Source: an uncultured Anaerolineae bacterium (GTDB lineage: Bacteria; Chloroflexota; Anaerolineae; CG2-30-64-16). From it: a DNA stretch of 64,000 nucleotides. The first letter of the stretch is position 1. Every line of letters starts with the position of its first letter. Both the position numbers and the translations under genes were made by a program. Shown one piece after another: positions 54,164-64,000 of this stretch. The notes beneath the pieces are model-generated. The model was not told the DNA's origin. It did not search any database and was given only the letters and a program-made list of their open reading frames with translations. The stretch is taken from assembly GCA_937124585.1 (NCBI GenBank), contig CAKZKT010000006.1:23801-87800 (forward strand), written 5' to 3'.

Positions 54164-54937
54164 CTAGCGCACAAGATAGATCAGCGCCACCGCCACCCCG
54201 ATTGTCACTACGACCCAGCGCAGGGTAGACGGTTTGATGCGCCCTGCCAATCGGCCACCCAGCGCGCCGCCGATCAGCGCGCCGACCGCCATTACCAGTA
54301 CAGCGGACCAATTCACCGGCCCCGAGAAAACGAACAACAATGCAGCCGCGATGTTCGTGCTGAACGCGATCCCCTGCTTGAGCGCGTTCAGCCGCGTGAG
54401 ATTGTCCTCGACCGTCAGCCCCAACACGGCCAGGATGATCACGCTCAGCCCTGCCCCGAAATAGCCGCCGTACACCGCGGCCAGGCCGACGGGCAACGCG
54501 GCCCAGCCTTCGGCGGGCGACTGCCCGGCCGCACCATTCGTACGCCGCACCAGCCAGCGACGTACCGGATCCTGCACCGCCAGCAGCGCCGACGCCAGCA
54601 GGATCAAATAGGGAATCAGCTGGCGAAACAGCTTCTCGCCGCTGCTGAGCAACAGCACGCCGCCGATGATTCCGCCGATCACGCCGGCCGGCACGGCCCA
54701 CCACAGCCTTCGCAGCTGGCCGCGCAGATCGCTCGACTGGCCCAGGGTTGCGCCGAGATAGCCCGGACAGAGCGCGACCGTATTGGTGACGTTCGCCGAT
54801 ACGGCCGGCAGACCGACGAAGGTCAACATCGGGAAAGAGATCAACGTGCCGCCGCCGGCGAGCGCGTTCACCAGGCCGGCCGCCATGGCGGCCAGCGCGA
54901 TCAACAAAAAGCCGAACAGATTGAGTCCATCGAGCAT
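54164..54937 (-). CDS. TSUP (TauE/SafE) family membrane permease
   Basis: A 257-residue protein with about eight membrane helices. Family motifs: [20 protein letters not shown] near the start and [16 protein letters not shown] [11 protein letters not shown] near the end, the two repeats of TSUP proteins. They move sulfite, sulfonates or organic anions. ATG 54937 follows GAAAGG; the frame extends upstream to 55093 in poor sequence. It lies 41 bp downstream of the Gfo/Idh/MocA gene on the same strand, so both may belong to one unit. Substrate unknown. Confidence 0.87.
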   Translation of the reverse strand: MLDGLNLFGFLLIALAAMAAGLVNALAGGGTLISFPMLTFVGLPAVSANVTNTVALCPGYLGATLGQSSDLRGQLRRLWWAVPAGVIGGIIGGVLLLSSGEKLFRQLIPYLILLASALLAVQDPVRRWLVRRTNGAAGQSPAEGWAALPVGLAAVYGGYFGAGLSVIILAVLGLTVEDNLTRLNALKQGIAFSTNIAAALLFVFSGPVNWSAVLVMAVGALIGGALGGRLAGRIKPSTLRWVVVTIGVAVALIYLVR

Positions 54938-54978
54938 GAAAACAATGCACCTTTCATGATGAAAGATAGGAGCCATCC

Positions 54979-56112
54979 TCACCACAAACGTGAATCCGGC
55001 ACCTCCAGCCACGCGCCGCCCGCGCGAATCGAGGCCTGGCTGATCAGGCCCGGCAACGTCATGTCCATCGCCTCGTGGATGCCGATGGGGCACGCCGCGC
55101 CATCTACGATGCTGGCCACAAAATCCATGACCTCAAAATAGTCGCCGCCGCCGTGCCCGGCTGCCAACGCCTCGGCCGGCGGGTGGCGCCACAGGTGCGG
55201 CAGATACTCCGCCTCCAGGCTCGCCAGATCGAGCCAGGTGTCCTGGTCGGGCGCCAGGTCGGCCAGCCAGACCCTGTTACGCTCGGCCCACTGGCTCGTG
55301 CGCGCCGATTCGTAGCATCCACGCGTGCCCTGGAGCTGGTAATTCGTCATTGCGTGGGGCCGGTTCGATAGCATGTCCACGCGAATCTTGATGAGCGCAC
55401 CGCGAGCGGTTTTGGCCAGCATCACACAGGTGTCCTGGTTTTCATAGAAATCGCCGCGCGGATCGCGGTAATGATGGCCGCTTCCTTCGCAGCAGACCCG
55501 GACAACCCGATCTCCGGCCATCCACTGGAGGATCGGGCCGAGGCTGTGCGTGGGATAGGTGATGCCGTCAATCCCCGTTTGCCATCGGCGACGCCAGGGG
55601 GTCTGCTCGTTGAGCGCCTTCAGCTCGTGGATGTATTCCCCCTCGGCGTAATAGAGCTCGCCGAACAGCCCACGGCGCACCAATTCCCTGACCAGCACGT
55701 TGGGCTTCATGTAGATGTAGTTCTCGGCCATCATGTAGATCGCGCGCGAACGTTTGGCCGCGGCCACCAGCGCCCGACACTCCTCGAGCGTCACACCGGC
55801 GGTCACCTCGCTCAGGACATGGATGTTTCGCGCCAACGCCTGGATTGCCTGCGTCGCGTGCAGATGCATCGGCGTGCCGATGACCACGGCGTCTATGTCT
55901 GATTTTTCGAGCATCTCGCCGTAGTCGGCATAGGCTTCTGCCGCGCCGGTTCTGGCGCGCGCCGCTTCCAGGAGATCGGCGCGCACATCGCAGACAGCGT
56001 GGATGCGGGTGCGAGGATGGGCGGCAAAGGCGGCCGCAAAAGCGCCTCCCCGACTGGCTGCGCCGACCAGAGCGATGTTCAAGCGTTCCAGGGTGATAGA
56101 TCGTCGCGGCAT
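54979..56112 (-). CDS. Gfo/Idh/MocA family oxidoreductase
   Basis: A 377-residue NAD(P)-dependent dehydrogenase. Rossmann motif [19 protein letters not shown], then [18 protein letters not shown] and [15 protein letters not shown], where the family's EKP is EVT; the catalytic His is probably in [13 protein letters not shown]. The loss of the usual EKP lysine makes classic sugar dehydrogenase activity uncertain. GGAGAAAG precedes ATG. It is between the metal-ABC genes and the TSUP permease on the same strand; 47 bp separate it from the metal permease. It probably acts on a cyclitol or sugar. Confidence 0.87.
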   Translation of the reverse strand: MPRRSITLERLNIALVGAASRGGAFAAAFAAHPRTRIHAVCDVRADLLEAARARTGAAEAYADYGEMLEKSDIDAVVIGTPMHLHATQAIQALARNIHVLSEVTAGVTLEECRALVAAAKRSRAIYMMAENYIYMKPNVLVRELVRRGLFGELYYAEGEYIHELKALNEQTPWRRRWQTGIDGITYPTHSLGPILQWMAGDRVVRVCCEGSGHHYRDPRGDFYENQDTCVMLAKTARGALIKIRVDMLSNRPHAMTNYQLQGTRGCYESARTSQWAERNRVWLADLAPDQDTWLDLASLEAEYLPHLWRHPPAEALAAGHGGGDYFEVMDFVASIVDGAACPIGIHEAMDMTLPGLISQASIRAGGAWLEVPDSRLW

Positions 56113-56159
56113 GCTTTCTCCGTGCCCGCGCCGGGGGCCGGCCGCAGAGAGGACGCCCC

Positions 56160-57005
56160 CTACGTGCGGCGCGGGCGCAATTGCCATAGCCAGCCGCGGC
56201 CCGGCGCGACCAGCATCGCCAGCAGGAAGCAGCCCGTGCACACCAGCACCACCGCCGCACCCGAGGCGATATTGAGATAGTAGCTCAGATACAGACCGAT
56301 CACCGCAGAAAGAGCACCGATGAGCGCGGCCACTGCCATCATGGAGGGCAGACGTCGCGTCAGCAAATTGGCCGTTGCCGCCGGCGTGACCAGCATGGCC
56401 GCGACCAGGCCCACGCCCACCGTTTGCAGCGACACGACGATCGTCAGCGCCAGCAGAACGAGCAACAGATGGCGAAACAGCTCGGCCGGCCAGCGCAGCG
56501 TGGCGGCCAGCACCGGATCAAAGCTGATCACCAGCAGCGGCTTGTAGAATACCGCCACCGCGAGCAGCACCAGAGCGCCCAGCCCACCGGCCAGATACAA
56601 ATCGGCGCTCGAAACACCAAGCACGTTGCCGAACAGGATATGGCTCAGATCCACCGCGAAGGTGCGCACACTGCTGATCATGGCGATGCCCAGCGAAAGC
56701 GCGGCCGCGAACAGAATGCCGATCGCCGTGTCCTCGCGCACCGCGCCCTGGCGCGAGAAGAGGCCGATGAGCAGCGCCACGATGATCGCGGCGATGAACG
56801 CACCCACCGTCAGATTGGCGCCCAGCAGATAGGCTAGCGCCACGCCGGGCAGAATGGCGTGCGCCAGCGCATCGCCCAAAAACGCCATCCCGCGCAGCAC
56901 CACGTACGAGCCGATCACGGCACACACCACGCCGACGATCACCGCAGCCAGCAGCCCGCGCTGGAGAAAACCATAAGCCAGCGGCTCCAAAAGCCAGTTG
57001 ATCAC
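56160..57005 (-). CDS. Metal (zinc/manganese) ABC transporter permease
   Basis: A 281-residue ABC-3 family permease (ZnuB/MntB type) with eight or nine membrane segments. YVVLRGMAFLGDALAHAILPG near the N-terminus and VGVGLVAAMLVTPAATANLL are family hallmarks. GTG start with GGGG five bases upstream. It follows the ATPase gene by 24 bp and the Fur-family regulator beyond. Substrate most likely Zn or Mn; no binding-protein gene is in this operon, so it must be elsewhere. Confidence 0.92.
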   Translation of the reverse strand: MINWLLEPLAYGFLQRGLLAAVIVGVVCAVIGSYVVLRGMAFLGDALAHAILPGVALAYLLGANLTVGAFIAAIIVALLIGLFSRQGAVREDTAIGILFAAALSLGIAMISSVRTFAVDLSHILFGNVLGVSSADLYLAGGLGALVLLAVAVFYKPLLVISFDPVLAATLRWPAELFRHLLLVLLALTIVVSLQTVGVGLVAAMLVTPAATANLLTRRLPSMMAVAALIGALSAVIGLYLSYYLNIASGAAVVLVCTGCFLLAMLVAPGRGWLWQLRPRRT

Positions 57006-57029
57006 TGCACCCCCCTCGACCGCGCCGCC

Positions 57030-57809
57030 TCAGCGACAGCAGTCATCCACAACGGCAACGCCATCCACGAACAGCACCCGGCCGCCGAACGCGGTCTGAA
57101 TGGCTCTGGCCGAAAGCGCTTCGGCCGGCGGCCCGAACGCGACCATTTCCCGATTGAGCAACAACACGTACTCGAAGCGCCGCGCGGCCAGACTCAGATC
57201 ATGGGTGGACACCAGCGTGGTCACCCCCTGCTGACGCAGCGCGTCGAGCAGGTCGAGCGTGGCCTCCTGCGTGGTAGCGTCCACGCCCGTGAACGGCTCA
57301 TCGAGAAGCAGGATGTGCGGCTCCTGGGTCAACGCGCGGGCCAGGAAGACGCGTTGTTGCTGTCCTCCCGATAGCTCGCCGATGCTGCGATCGGCCAGAT
57401 CGGCAATGGCGAGCTGCTCCAGGCAACGCCGCACCGCAGCGCGATCCGCCGCCGACGGCCGGCCGAACCAACCCTGGCGATTATAGCGGCCCATCATCAC
57501 CACATCGGCCACCGTCACCGGAAAACGCCAGTCCACCTCCTCGCGCTGAGGCACGTAGGCCACACAGTCCTTATGCTGGCCCAGCGGCTGACCGTGGATC
57601 AAGATGTGACCGCTCTGCAACGGCAAGAGGCCCACCAGCACTTTGAAGAGGGTGGATTTGCCCGCGCCGTTCGGCCCGACGATCGCCACCTGGCTGCCGT
57701 GCGGCGCCTGAAACGTCACACCGCTCAGCGCCGGCCGGCCATTGTAGCTGGCCGAGACATTTTCCAGCTCCAGGCGGGCGGGCGAAGCGGGGATATCCCG
57801 GCCCTTCAT
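57030..57809 (-). CDS. Metal ABC transporter ATP-binding protein
   Basis: A 259-residue ATPase of the ZnuC/MntA type. Walker A GPNGAGKSTLFKVL, Q-loop YVPQREEVDW (the family PQ motif), signature LSGGQQQRVFLARAL, Walker B ILLLDEPFTGVD and the switch STHD. It ends VDDCCR, a cysteine pair that could touch metal. ATG 57809 follows GGGGAGGTG and lies one base after the fur stop, so the two are coupled. Works with the downstream permease. Confidence 0.93.
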   Translation of the reverse strand: MKGRDIPASPARLELENVSASYNGRPALSGVTFQAPHGSQVAIVGPNGAGKSTLFKVLVGLLPLQSGHILIHGQPLGQHKDCVAYVPQREEVDWRFPVTVADVVMMGRYNRQGWFGRPSAADRAAVRRCLEQLAIADLADRSIGELSGGQQQRVFLARALTQEPHILLLDEPFTGVDATTQEATLDLLDALRQQGVTTLVSTHDLSLAARRFEYVLLLNREMVAFGPPAEALSARAIQTAFGGRVLFVDGVAVVDDCCR

Positions 57810-57810
57810 G

Positions 57811-58317
57811 TCACACCTCCCCGGCGGCAGCACCTCTTGCCTGACAATCGGGACACAGGCCGAACATCTCCAGCCAATGCTCGGTCACCCGATAGCCGGT
57901 CTGCATCTCGACGGCGTCCACCAGCATCTGGATGTCGCAACCGGCGAACTCGACGGCGCGGCGACAACGCTGGCAGATCACATGGTGGCTGTGCGCGTGC
58001 GCAGACGCGGCCAGCGTGCGCACATCATCCGCGGTCTGCTGCACACCGGCCGGGCTGAGCGCGTAGGTGCTGCACCCCTCGTCGAGATGCAGCTTGCGCA
58101 CCAGCCCCAGCTCGCTCAGGATATCCAGCGTGCGGTATACGGTGACCAGCCCCAGGCTCGGCAGATGGGCGCGACCCAGCGCCAGCAGCTGGATCGGCGT
58201 CGCCTGACCATCCGCTTCGCACAGAGCCCGCAGCACCGCGCGCCGCGCGCGCGTGTTCGAATGCCCGGCGCGCACCACCGCTTTCAGCAGGTCATTGATC
58301 AGACAATGCTCGATCAT
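57811..58317 (-). CDS. Fur-family metal regulator (Fur/Zur type)
   Basis: A 168-residue Fur protein. Winged helix (LLKAVVRAGHSNTRARRAVLRAL, then VTVYRTLDILSELGLVRKL), the His-rich AHAHSHHVICQRCRRAVEF, and CPDC near the end give two CxxC pairs for structural zinc. It is the first gene of an operon with metal ABC ATPase and permease, which argues for a zinc (Zur) or manganese role. ATG 58317 is assumed; a GTG at 58344 lies in frame upstream. A promoter and a Fur-box-like palindrome precede it, suggesting autoregulation. Confidence 0.87.
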   Translation of the reverse strand: MIEHCLINDLLKAVVRAGHSNTRARRAVLRALCEADGQATPIQLLALGRAHLPSLGLVTVYRTLDILSELGLVRKLHLDEGCSTYALSPAGVQQTADDVRTLAASAHAHSHHVICQRCRRAVEFAGCDIQMLVDAVEMQTGYRVTEHWLEMFGLCPDCQARGAAAGEV

Positions 58318-58321
58318 AGAT

Positions 58322-58336
58322 TGATAGCCATTTTCA
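58322..58336 (-). promoter_or_regulatory. Fur-box-like operator before the fur gene
   Basis: On the minus strand TGAAAATGGCTATCA differs from the 7-1-7 Fur box TGATAATNATTATCA at three of 14 defined positions. It lies in the leader between the promoter (58352-58380) and the start codon. Confidence 0.5.
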
Positions 58337-58351
58337 TTTTTCACAGAGAAA

Positions 58352-58380
58352 AAGATATCACCTTTGCACGGCCGTGTCAA
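58352..58380 (-). promoter_or_regulatory. Promoter of the fur-metal ABC operon
   Basis: On the minus strand TTGACA (58380-58375), 17-base spacer, TATCTT (58357-58352). The start would be near 58345, leaving about 28 nt to ATG 58317. Confidence 0.7.
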
Positions 58381-58418
58381 ATGGCGGCAGATCCTGCAGA
58401 GCTCTGAAACACATCGCT

Positions 58419-59288
58419 TCACTCGACCAGCTCGGCCAGGGCCACCCACTCATCCGATGCGTCCGCCAGCCTGACACCAGCGCGAGCGATGCCGGCCCGG
58501 ACCAACGCCTGAAGCGCGTCTGTCACATCCCGGGGCGGCCAGCCGAACAGCGTGCCGACGTCGCGTGGTCGCGCCGCGCCCACCGAGCGCAGATACAGCT
58601 CGACCAACCGGCGCCGCGCCTCGGCCTGGCGAATGGGCCGCGCCTGTTCGGCCAGGCCCGGGTAGTGGCGATGGACGCACTCGTAGATGAACGCGTATTT
58701 CCACGCGCCGGCCTCGGCAACCCCGATAGGAAGAATCTTGAAATCGGCCTGCAGGGTTTCGAGCGCCCGGTTGAAGGGCGAATCGCTGGCCTGGCTGGTC
58801 ATATGGGCCAGCTTGCGCAGGCTGATCGTGTCGAGCGGCCCCTGGGTCAACAACGTCTCGTAAATCGTCTTGGCCTCGAAAGACAGACGGCCCTCGTCAT
58901 ACTGGAGCAGGTAGTCCTTCTCCGGCTCGCCGTAGTTCTCGGAGAGCGCATAGAAACAGGGGAGCACGTCCAGAGCGATGATCGTCGCCCGCCGACGCAG
59001 CACTTTGGCATAGTACCAGACCCGCTTGCCCAGCAGATCATCCTTCCAGGCCCAGGTGATATGGCCGGGATCGTCGTGCGCGTCGGCCACAGGCCGGTCG
59101 CCAGCGACGGCCGTCCACAGGCTGGGCAGGGGCGCTTCTTTGATCGGCCAGAAATAGATGAAGCCGCGTTCCTGCACAAACGCAATCGCCTCCTCGCGCC
59201 GTGTGATGGGCCGACACAAACGATAGGTCTCGCTGCGACAGGCTCGCAGCGCCTCCGGGTTCAGAGAAACAGCCGTCACTCGGTTCAC
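58419..59288 (-). CDS. AlkZ-related winged-helix protein
   Basis: A 289-residue protein resembling the AlkZ/YcaQ (HTH_42) family of DNA-crosslink glycosylases. The early FVQERGFIYFWPIKEAPLPSLW is typical of the shorter AlkZ-related branch; winged-helix modules follow (GPLDTISLRKLAHMTSQ; RPRDVGTLFGWPPRDVTDAL). The catalytic QxD/QxQ motif of true YcaQ is not evident, so DNA glycosylase activity is doubtful. GTG 59288 is used; another GTG nine bases later (59279) has better GGAG spacing. It stands alone upstream of the fur promoter. Confidence 0.55.
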   Translation of the reverse strand: MNRVTAVSLNPEALRACRSETYRLCRPITRREEAIAFVQERGFIYFWPIKEAPLPSLWTAVAGDRPVADAHDDPGHITWAWKDDLLGKRVWYYAKVLRRRATIIALDVLPCFYALSENYGEPEKDYLLQYDEGRLSFEAKTIYETLLTQGPLDTISLRKLAHMTSQASDSPFNRALETLQADFKILPIGVAEAGAWKYAFIYECVHRHYPGLAEQARPIRQAEARRRLVELYLRSVGAARPRDVGTLFGWPPRDVTDALQALVRAGIARAGVRLADASDEWVALAELVE

Positions 59289-59381
59289 TCCACTCGGGCA
59301 GATGGCGTCATATCCGACAGCCTATTCTACCGCAAACCGACAAAAACGCTATTGCGCGCCGTTTTCTTCGCGGTGAAGCCA

Positions 59382-59390
59382 TGATATAAT
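59382..59390 (+). promoter_or_regulatory. Extended -10 promoter of the sensor kinase gene
   Basis: TGA-TATAAT (59382-59390) is a perfect -10 with an extended TG element; no good -35 lies 17 bases upstream. The start near 59397 leaves a 27-nt leader with AGGAGGAG before the ATG. Confidence 0.7.
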
Positions 59391-59423
59391 GGAATCACCG
59401 GAGTCGAGAGGAGGAGCTCGGCC

Positions 59424-62306
59424 ATGGACAAAGCCGCCCTTGAGCAGCTGGTAGAGAATGCCGCGCTGTTGCTGGCGCTCGTCCTGCTCTTCGATGTAAC
59501 CGCCTCGCGCTGGCAGGTCGGTCGCGTGCGGTGGCAGCAGATTCTGGTCGGCCTGGTCATCGGCGCCAGCGGCATCGGCGTGATGCTAATGCCGTGGACC
59601 TTTGCGCCGGGCATCATCTTCGACACGCGTTCCGTATTGCTGAGCGTCTCGGGCCTCTTCTTCGGCGCGCTGCCGACGCTGATCGCGATGGCGATGACCG
59701 CCGCCTTTCGGCTTGCCCAGGGCGGTGCCGGCGCCCTGACCGGCGTCAGCGTGATCGTGGCTACGGGAACGCTCGGCATCGCCTGGCGTCACCTTCGTCG
59801 TCGGCCGCTGACTGCAACGACCTGGCGCGAGCTGTGGGGCTTTGGCCTCATTGTCCATCTGGTGATGCTGGTGCTCATGTTCACCCTGCCCAGAGACGCC
59901 GTCCGGGCCGTCCTTTCGGCCATCAGCCTGCCGGTGCTGGTGCTCTACCCGCTGGCGACCGTGCTCATGGGCCTGTTGATGGTCAATCGGCTGCGCCGCA
60001 TTCAGGCAGAAGAAGATGTGCGCGCCAGCGAAGGACGCCTGCGCGGCTATCTGGACCACGCGCCGCACGGCGTCCTCGTGACCGATCTGACGGGCACCAT
60101 TCTGGAGGTCAACCCCACAACATGTCAACTCAGCGGCTATTCCGAAAAAGAGCTGCTGGGAATGAATATCCTGGACCTGCTCATGCCGGAAGCGCGAGCA
60201 GCAGGAATGCAGAGCCTGTACCAGGTCGTCCACACGGGTCAGACGCGCGGCGAGTTCGCGTTTCGGCACAAAGATGGCGCGATGGGCTGGGCCGCCATTG
60301 CCGCCGTCCGTCTGGCAGACGACCGGTTGTTGGGATTCACCGAGGACATCACGGCGCGCCGGGAGACCGAAGACGCCCTGCGACGGCGCAACGAGTATCT
60401 GGCCGCGCTGCAAGAAACCACCCTGGAGCTCGTCTCGCAGCTCGATCTGGATACCCTGCTCGAGAACATCGTCCGGCGCGCTGCCCAGCTGGCCGGCACC
60501 ACGGCCGGCGCCCTCGATCTGGTGGATCTGGCCAACGATCGGCTCGTGCCGCGAGTGGGGATCGGTGCCATGGCGGAATCGCTCAAACACGCGGCGCGCC
60601 GCGGCGAGGGCATTGTCGGCACCGTCTGGCAGACCGGTCGGCCGCTGGTCGTTGACGATTATGACAACTGGCTGGGCCGCATCAGTGGATTTCCCCGCGG
60701 CATTCTGCGCGCCGTCATCGGGGTTCCCCTGCAGTCGGGCGAGCAGATCATCGGGGTGTTGGGATTGGCCCATGAGCAGGCCGACGGGCGCATCTTCGAC
60801 CGGGAAACGGTGGAAATGCTCATGCAGTTTGCCCGGTTGGCGACCATCGCCATCGAGAACGCGCGCGCGTTCGCGGCCGTCGAACGTTCGCGGCGAGAGC
60901 TGCTCAGCATACTCGAGGGCCAGAAACGCAGCCAGCAGGCACTGGAGGAAAGCCATCGTCAACTGGAGCGCCGTGCTGGGGAGCTGGCCGTCATCTACGA
61001 GTCGGCACGGCGGCTGCAACGCCTGCAAGCGCCCGATGCGCTGGCCCAAGAGATCATCAAAATCCTGGAGGAAACACTGGGCTATGAGTATGGCAGCATC
61101 CTGTTAATTGACGAAAAGAGTAGCGAACTGCAGCCATTTGCCCTCAGCGATCAGGGCCGCGGGCCCGCTTTCATCGCCCAGGACAAAGCCTATATTGCCT
61201 CGCACCACATCACCGTCGGCCGGGGCATCACCGGCTATGTCGCCCAGACCGGCCAGACCGTTCGCCTGGGCGACGTGCGCAGCGATCCCCGTTACTACGC
61301 TGTACGCGAGGGCATCTGCTCCGAGTTGTGCGTGCCCCTGCGCGTCGGCGAGCGCATCATCGGCGTCCTGAACGTGGAGTCGTCGCGGCCAGATGCGTAC
61401 ACCGAGTCGGATCAGCGGGTTCTGGAGACGATCGCCTCGCAGATCGCGCTGGCCATCGAACAGGCGCAGCTCCACGAGCAGGTCCGCCGCCATGCGGACG
61501 AGCTGGAACAACGCGTGCGCGAACGCACTGCCCAACTCCAGAGGCTCAACCAGGAGCTGGAGGCGTTCGCCTATGCCGTCTCGCACGATCTGCGCGCGCC
61601 GCTGCGCGCGCTGGACGGGTTCAGCGCGGCGCTGCTCGCTCGTCACGGCGACAGGCTGGATGCCCAGGGCCGGCACTACCTGGAGCGCATTCAGGGGGCC
61701 TCGCAACGCATGAGCCAGATGATCGAGGCGCTGCTCGGCCTTTCGCGCGTCGCGCGCAGCGAGCTCATCCGCAAGCCGGTGGACTTGACGGCGTTGGCAC
61801 AAGAAATCGTCGCCGAGCTGCGCCAGCGCGACCCGCAGCGTCAAGCCGAGTTTATCATCGAAGAAAGCCTGAAGACGGTGGGCGACGCGCGGCTGCTGCG
61901 CCTCGCGCTGGAGAACCTGCTGGAAAACGCCTGGAAGTTCACCGCCGGCCGGCCGATCGCGCGCATCGAGGTGGGCCGGCTGACCGATGGCGACGTGCAG
62001 CCGGCAGGTCTGCCCGACGCAGCACCGGCCGCGCGCGCTGACTCAAAGGCGCAGGGCACGGCCGCAAACACACAGACCTTTTTCGTGCGCGACAATGGCG
62101 TAGGCTTCGACATGGCCTACGCGGATAAACTTTTCGGGCCCTTCCAGCGCCTGCATCCGGTGGAAGAGTTTCCAGGGACAGGCATTGGCCTGGTGACGGT
62201 ACAGCGCATCATCGCCCGTCACGGCGGCCGTGTGTGGGCCGAAGCCGCCGTAGATCGAGGTGCGACATTCTATTTCGAGATCGCCGATTTGGACTTCCAG
62301 GTTTGA
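59424..62306 (+). CDS. Multi-domain sensor histidine kinase (5TM-PAS-GAF-GAF-HK)
   Basis: A 960-residue kinase. N-terminal membrane part of about six helices to residue 190, like the 5TMR-LYT sensor (GLVIGASGIGVMLM, SVLLSVSGLFFGALPTLIAM). Then PAS (about 200-320, LDHAPHGVLVTD), GAF1 (330-490), coiled coil, GAF2 (530-690), coiled coil, HisKA with phospho-acceptor His721 (FAYAVSHDLRAPLRAL), and HATPase (LENAWKF N-box, DNGVGFD, GTGIGLVTVQRII). AGGAGGAG precedes ATG. The second sensor gene begins 36 bp after its stop; they may form a relay. Ligand unknown. Confidence 0.92.
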   Translation: MDKAALEQLVENAALLLALVLLFDVTASRWQVGRVRWQQILVGLVIGASGIGVMLMPWTFAPGIIFDTRSVLLSVSGLFFGALPTLIAMAMTAAFRLAQGGAGALTGVSVIVATGTLGIAWRHLRRRPLTATTWRELWGFGLIVHLVMLVLMFTLPRDAVRAVLSAISLPVLVLYPLATVLMGLLMVNRLRRIQAEEDVRASEGRLRGYLDHAPHGVLVTDLTGTILEVNPTTCQLSGYSEKELLGMNILDLLMPEARAAGMQSLYQVVHTGQTRGEFAFRHKDGAMGWAAIAAVRLADDRLLGFTEDITARRETEDALRRRNEYLAALQETTLELVSQLDLDTLLENIVRRAAQLAGTTAGALDLVDLANDRLVPRVGIGAMAESLKHAARRGEGIVGTVWQTGRPLVVDDYDNWLGRISGFPRGILRAVIGVPLQSGEQIIGVLGLAHEQADGRIFDRETVEMLMQFARLATIAIENARAFAAVERSRRELLSILEGQKRSQQALEESHRQLERRAGELAVIYESARRLQRLQAPDALAQEIIKILEETLGYEYGSILLIDEKSSELQPFALSDQGRGPAFIAQDKAYIASHHITVGRGITGYVAQTGQTVRLGDVRSDPRYYAVREGICSELCVPLRVGERIIGVLNVESSRPDAYTESDQRVLETIASQIALAIEQAQLHEQVRRHADELEQRVRERTAQLQRLNQELEAFAYAVSHDLRAPLRALDGFSAALLARHGDRLDAQGRHYLERIQGASQRMSQMIEALLGLSRVARSELIRKPVDLTALAQEIVAELRQRDPQRQAEFIIEESLKTVGDARLLRLALENLLENAWKFTAGRPIARIEVGRLTDGDVQPAGLPDAAPAARADSKAQGTAANTQTFFVRDNGVGFDMAYADKLFGPFQRLHPVEEFPGTGIGLVTVQRIIARHGGRVWAEAAVDRGATFYFEIADLDFQV

Positions 62307-62342
62307 AGCAGTTGTGTGCGCATAGAACGAGGAACAGAGCAC

Positions 62343-64000
<1,658 letters not shown>

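Noticed and set aside
58419..59288. Functional AlkZ/YcaQ DNA glycosylase
   Set aside because: The overall pattern fits the family, but I could not find the catalytic QxD/QxQ motif, so only AlkZ-related is claimed.

Overview
The window is GC-rich, tightly packed bacterial DNA with about 50 protein genes, one tRNA and several well-formed promoters and hairpin terminators. No phage, insertion sequence, CRISPR array or rRNA is visible. The gene style suggests a Chloroflexota (Anaerolineae/Caldilineae-like) chromosome: a SHMT-GcvT fusion, a SUF-only Fe-S system with small SufU scaffolds, a tungsten-type aldehyde ferredoxin oxidoreductase, sugar ABC transporters with Tat-lipoprotein binding proteins, GH38 mannosidase, and PAS/GAF-rich sensor kinases. 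That placement is inference; there is no marker rRNA.

Layout. 1-6.3 kb: polysaccharide and sugar-acid genes (apionate-lactonase-like protein cut by the window edge, AXE1 esterase, HpcH/HpaI aldolase, cupin, URO-D-family protein). 6.5-10.2 kb: malic enzyme maeB, tRNA-Arg(UCU) with its own promoter, deoxyribosyltransferase-like and HD proteins. 10.3-13.4 kb: GH38 alpha-mannosidase. 13.4-20 kb: serine-synthesis set (class V aminotransferase, short SerA, DUF1015), a D-cysteine desulfhydrase-like enzyme, a zinc-ribbon membrane protein and a TIM-barrel isomerase. 20.1-32.9 kb: the SUF locus sufR-C-B-D, sulfurtransferase, sufU-like, sufS, sufU, Rieske, DUF59, DUF72 and a very large SHMT/GcvT fusion. 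A consensus promoter followed by a perfect inverted repeat precedes sufR, suggesting SufR autoregulation.

33-42 kb: an acyltransferase-3/SGNH gene with a visible one-base frameshift; a leftward operon of GH63-like glycosidase, (alpha/alpha)-barrel-like protein and SGNH protein; and a divergent LacI regulator with a candidate operator. 42.2-54 kb: MoaD/ThiS protein, tungsten-type AOR, glycerate 2-kinase, a divergent HpcH/HpaI protein, then a sugar ABC transporter with a MalF-MalG fusion, a D-2-hydroxyacid dehydrogenase and a transketolase, ended by a textbook terminator. This looks like a sugar or sugar-acid utilisation region. Its first half resembles the lower part of a non-phosphorylative Entner-Doudoroff route (glyceraldehyde to glycerate to 2-phosphoglycerate).

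54-64 kb: TSUP permease and Gfo/Idh/MocA oxidoreductase, a Fur-family regulator with metal ABC ATPase and permease, an AlkZ-related protein, and two large sensor kinases, the second cut by the window edge. Several intergenic gaps hold short degenerate direct/inverted repeat tracts and palindromes. They form recurring families, often inside otherwise continuous operons, and are the most unexplained structure in the window.
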